From NCBI GenBank assembly GCA_001725945.1, contig LRMT01000022.1:1-64000 (forward strand): a stretch of 64,000 nucleotides of DNA. Direction: 5' to 3'. Shown piece by piece: positions 56,723 through 64,000 of the stretch. How positions within the stretch are numbered: position 1 is the stretch's first letter; every line of letters starts with the position of its first letter. Source of the DNA: Cupriavidus sp. UYMMa02A. GTDB taxonomy: Bacteria > Pseudomonadota > Gammaproteobacteria > Burkholderiales > Burkholderiaceae. The translations under genes and the position numbers were made by a program. The notes under the pieces are model-generated. The model ran no database searches, was not told where the DNA came from, and saw only the letters and a list, made by a program, of their open reading frames with translations.

Positions 56723-57305
56723 CGAGGAAGCTGTTGGCCGCAAAAACGTAGATGCCCGCACGCTTTCCGACCAACGTGACCTGGCAAATGACCGCTTGAC
56801 CTTGGAAGCCCGCCGTAGCGGCCATCCCGATTCGAGCGGCAGTTCAGGGTCGGCTACGGCCCTACGCGGACCGGTCCAGGAGGAACGCTCGGTTGTGCTC
56901 CGCGTCGGGCCGCAGCCGGCCATCTACAGCCGTGGCCTACGCCGTCACGCAGACATTCGAACGTCGTCTCAGGCCAGATAACGGCCTCTCCTCTATCGCG
57001 TGCCCAACGCGTCGTCACCCCACTCCGCGCGCGCGTTACAGGAGCGGTAGTGAAAAAAGGGTCTCGCATCACGCCCCCCTACTGTCAACCGTCCAGCCTT
57101 GCCACCGTGGTCTGCTTGTTGCTTGAAAGAAGCACGGGAGTGCGTCCCCTTGATCAGCAATGATCTCGGCAAGCATATCAGCGCTCCAACACTTCAAGTC
57201 CGGCTGGACATTGTCTACCTGACTGACTGCTGATGGTGCCGGGAGCCCGCTCCATGGACGCGTTCCTGGCGAGCCGCCGGCGATCGTGCGACGCCAATCC
57301 GGCTG
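56723..57305. other. Gene-poor stretch
   Basis: About 580 bases after kup. Contains CCGGCCATCTACAGCCG (56916-56932), also found at 23341-23357. No supported gene. Confidence 0.45.
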
Positions 57306-57484
57306 TCAGAAGTCGTGTCTCATGCCAATTGCCACACCAGTCTGGTTGCTCGCCGATTCGGATCGAATGCAGAACCCTGGTCTAGGGCAAGTATCAACTC
57401 TACCGGCCGCAAGACGCTGAACATCGCCGGCGTCTGGTTCAAGGCATCAATGGCCGTCTTGCTGACGATGGCCACATATAGTGT
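57306..57484 (-). pseudogene. Porin C-terminal remnant
   Basis: The minus-strand end SNQTGVAIGMRHDF with the stop at 57306 is the characteristic last strand of Burkholderia-type porins; about 40 residues earlier TLYVAIVSKTAIDALN resembles the preceding strand in another frame. The rest of the barrel is absent. Third porin-type scrap in the window. Confidence 0.5.
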
Positions 57485-57510
57485 CAGGTGACCGCCGACT
57501 CCAGCGCAGA

Positions 57511-59017
57511 TCAGGGATGCGCGGAGACATCCCCGTAAAGCTGGCGCATAAATGCTCGAAACACAGGATTCATCACGTCGTCGTGATTCTTAATGACATC
57601 GCCGTCCACCTCGACGTTCCAGATCAGTGCATTCGCCACCGCACCTTCGTCGGCGCCAGCCACCGTCGTCAGAAAGCTGCCGCCGCAAAAGGTGCGTGTC
57701 CAGTTTGGCTTAAGCAGATGGCCCGGCGTGAGGTTCTGGCTAAAGAACTCGGCAGCGTCTTCTGCCTCGAGTTTCTTGTTCTGACGCACCGCCTCGCCCA
57801 GTTCCTCGCCGTGCAGATCTTTGAGCTCCGCCTCTGACCTCCATCCTGCACAACGGGCGCCGTCGCCAGGCAAGGCGTTGTCCGCGCCGGCACGTCGCCG
57901 GGCGCGTGAGCGTAGAGTCGGTGCGTCAGGTAGTGATCGATGTGGCCCGGGGTCTTCTTCATGGCCGTGCCCTGCTCACTGGTGGTCTCACGCTCGAAGA
58001 GCGTATTGACCGAGCGGCCAATCGGAAACGCGATCCCTGTTGCCCAGTCCTTGATCGACGTAACTGACACCAGCAGCGGCGGCTGGAACCGTGTCGGCTT
58101 ATACCTCAGCGACACCCGATAGAGCGCTTCATACCGCGATGCCTCGAAGGCCGGATTAATCAGCAGGATCATGTCCGCCGGCCTATCCGCCAGCTCCGTT
58201 CCCCCGTCCAGATCACGCTGCGCTGCCAGCGACTCGATCAGCGATCCGGACATGGCGGCATAAAGGATCAGCCCGCCAAAGCTGTGACCTATCATCAGCG
58301 TGCGGATGCGGGGACGCGCGCCTGCTTTCTCGGAAGCTGCGCCCGTCTGGAGCGCGCCGCCCGACTGCGCGTCATTGTAGTGAGTTCGGAGGGATCGCAG
58401 TCGCGCGAACAGCTCGCGCGGCGTTCCGATCGAGACGCGTCGCGCCGCTTCTTTACGCGCCCAGAAAGTCAGACTCAGCAGCGGATCGGACACCGACCAC
58501 GACTTCCCTCGCCAGGCCACATAAACCCCCACGACCTTTCTCGGTTTGCCAGCCGGACCGGCCCGGTCACGTTCCTCGGCACTTGCGGCTTCGAGCAACG
58601 CACGGAACTCCTGCACATTTGCGTCGTTGGCCTGCGCGTTGTGCTTCCAACCGTGAACGAAAACAACGATGCTCAGGTCTTCGCCTTTTTGGCAAGCAGG
58701 TACGTCAGCCGATCCATCAGGTTATCGATCTGGTTCGAGGGGTTGGTCGCCAGCGCGTCTGCGGATGGGGGCGTATTCGGAAACAGCCAGCCCTGGTCGT
58801 CGAACTCGACGAAATGCAATTCATAGAGACCTCGCACACTTTCCGGTGTCACGCTGCCGCACACTTGAGGCAAGTCATCGTGCATATTGGCGCTTGCCCG
58901 CTGACAGCTTGCGTCCTTGTCGAGGTCAACAAGATGGGTGCGATACGCGCTGTTCGGCGCGCACGCACAGAGCCCCACTAGCAGCAAGGCTGCAAACAGC
59001 CTTTGCAGGATATGCAT
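57511..59017 (-). CDS. Alpha/beta-hydrolase lipoprotein, frame breaks near 58677 and 57850
   Basis: About 500 residues after joining; start ATG 59017. A lipoprotein signal (LFAALLLVGLCAC) is followed by a Cys-containing N-terminal part (LYELHFVEFDDQGWLF), then, once one G is added, DLSIVVFVHGWKHNAQAND (oxyanion HGW), and the nucleophile elbow TLMIGHSFGGLILYAAMSG with GHSFGG. DMILLINPAFEASRY and TSIKDWATG follow; the last part, after 57850, reads DLHGEELGEAVRQNKK and ANALIWNVEVDGDVIKNHDD. Probably an outer-membrane-anchored esterase or lipase. The GH25 gene begins about 145 bases beyond its start on the same strand. Confidence 0.75.
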
Positions 59018-59162
59018 CGCGGAGGCTTGTGCTGCGCTGGCGGCGTCGGGTCTCATCTGTCCAAGGCTAGGTGCGGCGGCTTCTGGCGCTAGTCCGCTGC
59101 GTCATTCGAAAAGCACCGCGTTCGACTGCGCCTCAACGGGTACGTTTCTCTGACGCAATGGA

Positions 59163-59867
59163 CTAGGCATTCTGATCGGTCGACCTCGGTGCTGTCTTGA
59201 AATAGTCAGCAAACGGCCACGCCGCCTTCAGTTGCGCTTCGGTTCCGGAATAGCAATCCCGATCGCCGGGATCCATTCCCGCAAAGGCATGGGGTTCCGG
59301 CCCCGACTTGCCGTCGGTGTACTGCCAGAGGATAAAGTGCGGCCAGGTGTCCGTCGGGATGCCAACAGGCTGACTTCGATACCGGGCATACCAGAGCGGG
59401 CAATTCTTGAGAATGGGGTCCGCACCATGTGCCTGCACAGCATCGCGCAGCATGTTGCCACCATAGATCATAGGCCAACGACCAGTCTTGTCCTTGACCC
59501 TGACGACAAAAGCCTGGGCCTGCTCCAGCGTCATGTCGGGGCCGCTCGAACTGGGTTCGAAATCGAGACAAAACAGCGTCGCAGTATTGTCTACCGCTGG
59601 ATCATCGCACTGCGTGGCGGCCAGGAAATTGTCTGCCTGCTCGTTCGCCGGACGGGAACTGGAAAAGTGGTAGGCACCCCACAACAGTCCCGCGGCGAGC
59701 GCGTCTTGCCGTCGCCTGCTGTAAGCAGGATCCTGAAAAGTCGCGCCCTCGCTGGCCTTGTGGATAACGGCTCTGACCCCGGCATTCCTGGCTTTGATGG
59801 CGTCGAAATGGTTGTCATGGTTGATGTCGATGATGACATCGATGGATCCTGACATGGTTTCTGGCAT
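59163..59867 (-). CDS. Glycoside hydrolase family 25 (lysozyme-like) protein
   Basis: Intact, 234 residues. The ATG at 59867 has a GGGGGG-rich site just upstream; two other in-frame ATGs are close. GH25 barrel motifs: VIIDINHDNHFDAIK (first strand, usually DVSxxQ), VIHKASEGATFQDPAY, GAYHFSSSRPANEQADNF, TLFCLDFEPSSSG with the catalytic DxE, GRWPMIYGGNM and FILWQYTDG. It should cleave the N-acetylmuramoyl-glucosamine bond of peptidoglycan. There is no signal sequence, so it is either cytoplasmic until released by phage or other lysis, or exported by a secretion system. It lies next to a lipoprotein hydrolase. Confidence 0.85.
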   Translation of the reverse strand: MPETMSGSIDVIIDINHDNHFDAIKARNAGVRAVIHKASEGATFQDPAYSRRRQDALAAGLLWGAYHFSSSRPANEQADNFLAATQCDDPAVDNTATLFCLDFEPSSSGPDMTLEQAQAFVVRVKDKTGRWPMIYGGNMLRDAVQAHGADPILKNCPLWYARYRSQPVGIPTDTWPHFILWQYTDGKSGPEPHAFAGMDPGDRDCYSGTEAQLKAAWPFADYFKTAPRSTDQNA

Positions 59868-60336
59868 GGCGCCCCCCTGATTCAGTGCCATTTGAACCAC
59901 GGCGCATCCATCAGCGAGCGGCCCTAGCTGCGCGGCGTCTGTGCCATGGAGTCCCGCAGAACGTGCGCCTGTTGCCTAATACCGTCGGTGATATCAATCA
60001 GGCGCCATCCGCGAACCCGTCTGAAGCATAGGCAAGCGATCGGGGATACCGCCTCAGCCAGGTGGATGACTTTGTGTTGCGGATTATTGAACTCTGAATT
60101 AGACGAAGTTTCTCTCGCAATTCAGGCCTGCATCCTGCTGGCAGGCTGAGGACTTGGGCGCCAGGTGTCCGAAATAGGCTGAAGAACGCGAATGACTGCC
60201 GTGGGTGAACTGCTGCAAGGCTCGCCACGCACGATCGGCAGAAGTGAGGTGCGGATTCAATTGTTCGATGCAACGCACTGAAGACTGCGTAAGCATCGGG
60301 GCATGTTGCCCTGAGCGGGTTACCTACTATGATCCT
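59868..60336. other. Gene-poor stretch with a missing 5' gene part
   Basis: About 470 bases between the GH25 start and the recognisable part of the epoxide-hydrolase-like remnant. No gene recognised; this is where the N-terminal half of that hydrolase should have been. Confidence 0.4.
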
Positions 60337-60816
60337 GTAGTGGTGGATGCCCCGGTGCCAGGAGTCCCACCGTGGGACCAAATCGTCCGCATGCCTGCTC
60401 TCTGGCACTTCTCATTCGGCGGCCCCGATGCCGAGCGGCTGGTGAAAGGTCGAGAGCGAATCTACCTGGACAGGTTCTGGAACGAGTTCGCAGGTGATGC
60501 CTCGAAGATCGACGAAGCGACACGGGATCACTATGCTCGGATATACGCGAGGCCTGGCGCCATGCATTCCGCATTTGCACAATTCCTGTCTATTCCACGG
60601 GACGCCGAGGATAACCAAAAATCGCTGGCGACCAAGCTGACCATGCCGGTGCTGGCAATTGGCGGCGAAAAGTCCTTTGGCCAGAACGAAGCGATAGTCA
60701 TGCGAAACGCCGCCACCAACGTGAAAGAACTCGTAATTCCCAATGCTGGGCATTGGCTGATGGAAGAGCAGCCGAAAGCCACAGTGGGCGCTATCCTTAA
60801 TTTTCTCGCGCAATAG
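60337..60816 (+). pseudogene. Epoxide-hydrolase-like alpha/beta hydrolase, 5'-truncated
   Basis: C-terminal 160 residues only: VVVDAPVPGVPPWDQIVRMP, LWHFSFGGPDAERLVKGRERIYL (in parts), RDHYARIYARPGAMHSAF, MPVLAIGGEKSFG and VIPNAGHWLMEEQP with the catalytic histidine. The region with the nucleophile aspartate or serine is absent and the sequence before VVVDAP is unrelated. Non-functional unless the start lies in a rearranged copy. Confidence 0.6.
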
Positions 60817-60995
60817 CAGCAGGGCTCGGTTCATGCTTAACGGCAGTGATCCTCTTTGAACCCGTACGGCGAGATCGAACTCGCACAGCTTTCGCCACCA
60901 CCCCCTCGAGATAGCGTGTGTTGGCAACCTTGATTGCGAAAGCATTTCCCCCCAGCCCGCCCCTGCGCTGCCCTGCTGCAGCGCAGGGCATCGCA

Positions 60996-61865
60996 CTACG
61001 GCAGCACAGGCGGCGAATACTGCAAGGTGCCTGCCAGGGCCCACAGTAAGAGCAGTACCAGCGGCGTGTGAGTAAGAAACTGCGCAAACGTGAAGCCCAC
61101 GAGGTCGCGGGCCTCAGACCGAGGATGCCAAGCAGCGGCAGCATCCAGAACGGGGTGATCAGGTTCGGCAGCGCCTCCGCGGCATTGTAGATCTGTACGG
61201 CCCAACCGAGGTGGACATGGAGGTCATTGGCGGCTTGCATTACGTACGGCGCCTCGATGATCCACTTACCTCCACCGGATGGCACGAAGAATCCAAGGAC
61301 TGACGAATAGACGCCCATCATCAGCGGATAGCTTCCGCCCGATGAGATGTCGACAAACATCGTTGAAAGATGGTGCGACAGCGAGGCACCCTCCGGGCTC
61401 TGCGCCGTAGTCAGTATGCTGGCAATAGCGCCGTAGAGCGGAAACTGAATCAGCACGCCCGCGGTAGACGGCACCGCCCTCGCCACCGCATCGAGGAAGC
61501 TGCGCGGCCGCCAGTGCAGCAGCATGCCGACCAGCAAGAAGATCAGGTATAGGTATTGAGGCCGGAAATCGCCACCAGCAACGGCTTGCCGGATAGCTCA
61601 TGCCACACCCAACCCGTCCCCAGCGCCACGAGCACGATCGTCAGCATCGGGCTGTGCTCTAACCATCGCCGGGGCGCCTGCAGACCGGAATGGAAAACTC
61701 AGCTGGCTCGATGACGACACCCAGTTCGGCCGCAGTCTTGGCGCGCGACGCGCCCGGCGCGGTCCAGTATGCGATCAGCGTCGAAACCACGAGCAAGACC
61801 CCCGTCACTACCAGGCTCTGCCAAAGACGTGCCGGCTTTCCCGCAATGCGCGCAATGTCGGCGTA
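60996..61865 (-). pseudogene. atoE: AtoE-type short-chain fatty acid transporter, 5'-truncated with frame breaks
   Basis: C-terminal part of the TIGR00366 transporter. From the 5' side: LWQSLVVTGVLLVVSTLIAY, WLEHSPMLTIVLVALGTGWV in the next frame, LYLIFLLVGMLLHWRPRSFLDAV and VPSTAGVLIQFPLYGAIASIL, VPSGGGKWIIEAPYVMQAA, HLGWAVQIYNAAEALPNLI and, in a last frame, VGFTFAQFLTHTPLVLLLLW to 60996. Breaks near 61660, 61565 and 61110. The first 170 or so residues are missing; the divergent tetR gene begins there. Decayed. Confidence 0.65.
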
Positions 61866-61931
61866 TTGATGAAACGAATGGTCAGAAGGAATGATTACGC
61901 ACGCGCCCCGTTGTTTTTGGATTCCCGACAG

Positions 61932-62609
61932 ATGCCAGAGAGAAAAATCAAGCCAAAGCACGACGATAGTCGGACCGATCAAGTCACGACACGTGGCCGC
62001 CCTGCCGGTGACCGTGAAGCGAAGCGCCAGGAATTGCTGAAAGCCGCAGCATTGGTGATTGCGCGGGAGGGGTATGCAAAAGGGTCATTGCGCTCAGTGG
62101 CACAACAAGCGGGTCATACGACGGGTGCCGTGACGTACTATTTTGCAAATAAGGAAGAGCTCGTCGTTGCCCTGCTGGAAAGCGCATTTGATCGCTACGA
62201 TGCCATGCTCGAGTCCGTTCGGCAAAGCGGCGATATTCAGTCGCTTCTGGGTTGCTGGCTGCAACTGAATCAGCGCAGCGAAAGTTTCTTGCCTGAACTT
62301 TCCGAGTTGCTCGCGCAAGGCCGGTATGAGCCCGTCTTTGCTGACGTCATTGCCAGACGCTACGCGCGCTATCGGCGAGTCTACGCGTCGATCCTCAAGA
62401 CCGCGCAGGAGCAAGGGACGGTTCGCCGCGATATTCCGGCTGAAGTGCTGGCCGATCAGCTCTGCGCCATGGGTGATGGCTGGATACTAATGTACCCGGT
62501 CGAACCAAAGCGATTCACACCCAAGCGTATTCAGGCGTTGATCGAAGCCTTGAGTGCCCTGATCGCGCCGCCCACTTTCGCTCACCAGCCTCCCGCGAAT
62601 GGCACATAA
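61932..62609 (+). CDS. TetR family transcriptional regulator
   Basis: Intact, 225 residues from the ATG at 61932; an upstream in-frame ATG (61866) would add residues unlike the family. Basic N-terminus, then the helix-turn-helix LRSVAQQAGHTTGAVTYYFANKEEL and a helical ligand domain (YDAMLESVRQSGDIQSLLGC, RRYARYRRVYASILKTAQEQ, LADQLCAMGDGWILMY). Divergent from the decayed AtoE gene, so it may once have controlled fatty-acid uptake; that is inference from position. Confidence 0.85.
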   Translation: MPERKIKPKHDDSRTDQVTTRGRPAGDREAKRQELLKAAALVIAREGYAKGSLRSVAQQAGHTTGAVTYYFANKEELVVALLESAFDRYDAMLESVRQSGDIQSLLGCWLQLNQRSESFLPELSELLAQGRYEPVFADVIARRYARYRRVYASILKTAQEQGTVRRDIPAEVLADQLCAMGDGWILMYPVEPKRFTPKRIQALIEALSALIAPPTFAHQPPANGT

Positions 62610-62770
62610 TCACCGTGATGCTTAGATCAGCACTATATCGGCGCAATTACGTCGAACTGCCTGGGCAGTGACGGTCGTTCCAGCGCGAAGTAACTACGCC
62701 AGCCGTTGGCTTCCAAGGCGAGGCAAACCTGTACCGCGTTCTCCACGCACTGAAAGCCTTCATCACGACA

Positions 62771-64000
62771 TCACGACAACACCCTCACCATGTCGGCAAT
62801 GACCGTAAAACGGATCACACGCAGGCAGGCCAGTTCACCCGCCATCCCTGCACGCAACGCGGGATCGCGCTCAGCCATCACGGCATTTTCCTTTTCCGCT
62901 TGCGCATAAAGCGCCTCTGCAGCCGGACCGACACCTCTGAGCAGCACGTCTAGCCGCCGCTCCGCGGTCCCCGCCGCCAGCCCAAGCACCCGTCCAGCCT
63001 CCAGCGCAAGGCCCCGCGTGAAATCGCTGTAAAACTCCACCCCCAGCACCGGCCACGCGAACCTGTGCGCCTCAGGCCAACTAGCTTTCTCGTAGGTACG
63101 CGTGCCGTACGCAGCTTCACTCAACAAGTCATAGAACGGCGCCAACGCGATGCCCTCGCGAGAGACGAGGAAACTCAAGTTCTTCAGGTGCGCGTCAGAA
63201 TTCCCGGTCAGGATATTGAACACCAACCAGTCGAACAGCCTCGCCCGCGCAAGCGCCGGTACTCGACATAACCCAGCCAGCTCCGCCAGACTCTCCACAC
63301 TACCCTGGTCATATTTGAACGCGCGGGAGAGATTCAGCAACTGACATGCATCGATAGCGTGGACCCGTTGCCAGCCACCATCGACACGACGCCGATCGAA
63401 CCGATCGACCAGATACACGGGTGACGGCACATAGCGCCGGTGCACTGCAGGCACATCAAGCTTCAGCCGGGCAGCGAGCGACATCACGAACCACTCATTC
63501 GCCACCGAATGCGGGTAGAACGTGTTCTCCTGATGCGTCGGCTTGAGGATGTGAGTGGAAGGTGTATCCGCGCCGGGCTCGTACAGCTCACCATCCCGCA
63601 GCACCACGGCCAGCTTGTGCTGCGCGCCGGCCAGCGACATGCGCTTGGGCGCGTCGTGCGTCAGCGGAATGCGCGGCAGATTGCGGATACGCGCATCCAG
63701 TTCAGCGTCCGTCAATGGCCGGAGCGCGGGCATGCGCTGCAACGGCTTGTCCGGAGGCAACAGCGTCAGCGAACCGGCCGATTCCGCGCCATACCAGGCC
63801 AGCAGCGCAAAGGCATCTGCCTCATTGCGGATGCCTGCGTCGCGCGCCAGCAAGGCACGTTGCCCCTCTTCCGGCAACAGATTGTCGAAGTACCATTGCA
63901 CGGGCCGCACGCTGCTGCCGTCCACCTGCCGGCCGGACTGCAGGGGGAATGCCGGACTCAGCGGGAAGCGTGCGGATCCGCAAGCCATTCGGGCGCGTAT
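62771..64000 (-). CDS. hipA: HipA-family serine/threonine kinase toxin, 5' end outside the window
   Basis: At least 405 residues; start lies beyond 64000. N-terminal subdomain ends WYFDNLLPEEGQRALLARDAG. Core: MSLAGAQHKLAVVLRDGELY, THILKPTHQENTFYPHSVANEW (HipA-type ATP loop), VYLVDRFDRRRVDG, ACQLLNLSRAFKYDQGS, and the catalytic loop NILTGNSDAHLKNLSFLV with FYDLLSEAAYG. One C missing near 63972 separates YAPEWLADPHA from FPLSPAFPL. HipA kinases phosphorylate tRNA synthetases and slow growth; the HipB antitoxin, normally just upstream, would lie outside this window. Confidence 0.85.
   Translation of the reverse strand: MRARMACGSARFPLSPAFPLQSGRQVDGSSVRPVQWYFDNLLPEEGQRALLARDAGIRNEADAFALLAWYGAESAGSLTLLPPDKPLQRMPALRPLTDAELDARIRNLPRIPLTHDAPKRMSLAGAQHKLAVVLRDGELYEPGADTPSTHILKPTHQENTFYPHSVANEWFVMSLAARLKLDVPAVHRRYVPSPVYLVDRFDRRRVDGGWQRVHAIDACQLLNLSRAFKYDQGSVESLAELAGLCRVPALARARLFDWLVFNILTGNSDAHLKNLSFLVSREGIALAPFYDLLSEAAYGTRTYEKASWPEAHRFAWPVLGVEFYSDFTRGLALEAGRVLGLAAGTAERRLDVLLRGVGPAAEALYAQAEKENAVMAERDPALRAGMAGELACLRVIRFTVIADMVRVLS

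Noticed and set aside
1..64000. tRNA, rRNA or CRISPR arrays
   Set aside because: No T-loop-like motif in a cloverleaf context, no rRNA-like sequence, no regularly spaced repeats were seen by eye.
1..64000. Programmed ribosomal frameshifting as explanation for the many frame changes
   Set aside because: Breaks occur at unrelated sites in unrelated housekeeping-type families that are not known to use it, without a common slippery sequence.

Overview
The window is high-GC beta-proteobacterial DNA, most likely Cupriavidus/Ralstonia (Burkholderiaceae). This rests on gene content: Bug-type (TctC) solute receptors, remnants of Burkholderia-type porins, TorF-type outer-membrane sequence, tandem DUF2950/DUF3300 genes, a kdpFABCDE operon and a BKACE (DUF849) enzyme. 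It reads like an accessory part of a second chromosome or megaplasmid: no ribosomal or core informational genes, no tRNA, rRNA or CRISPR were seen, and many broken gene remnants are present. Two kinds of damage must be kept apart. (a) Many otherwise full-length genes change reading frame once to five times. Wherever I worked out the break, adding one base, usually in a short run of the same base, restores the family sequence; no break needed a base removed. This looks like consensus deletion error or very recent decay. I therefore annotate these as single CDS and give break positions. (b) Real remnants: truncated or internally deleted genes (DASS transporter, Bug receptor, quinone oxidoreductase, AtoE, epoxide-hydrolase-like, VOC, several porins, a Tn3 transposase piece).

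Layout. 1-8 kb: end of a RutE-like nitroreductase, an LprI-like protein, a patatin lipoprotein, an MltF-like lytic transglycosylase and an SDR. 8.3-12.4 kb: minus-strand set of FrdB-like iron-sulfur, FrdA-like flavoprotein and NuoF-like NADH-binding subunits, divergent from a gutted dicarboxylate (DASS) transporter; the set looks like a soluble NAD(P)H-linked fumarate-reductase-type enzyme. 12.5-18.2 kb: two DUF2950/DUF3300 secreted-protein pairs in opposite gene order around a beta-barrel gene. 18.4-22.7 kb: DASS transporter, Ca2+/H+ antiporter, a VIT-like membrane protein coupled to a small outer-membrane protein. 22.8-35 kb: RidA, alpha/beta hydrolase, SixA, a Cys-rich secreted protein, Tn3 scrap, BKACE, a metallophosphatase, a nucleobase permease, a serine hydrolase and a Cache protein.

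35.6-40.7 kb is a catabolic cluster: LacI-type regulator, FAD oxidoreductase, IlvD/Edd dehydratase and Bug receptor on one strand, with a good promoter and a 12-nt repeat between regulator and enzymes. 43.2-56.7 kb is a potassium island: kdpFABC with kdpDE downstream, two tiny membrane-peptide genes upstream, a universal stress protein, a CPA1 Na+(K+)/H+ antiporter and Kup. T-rich direct repeats 21 bp apart before the kdp genes are good KdpE-site candidates. 57.3-64 kb: porin scrap, a lipoprotein alpha/beta hydrolase, a GH25 lysozyme, a decayed epoxide-hydrolase/AtoE region, a TetR regulator and a HipA kinase running off the end.
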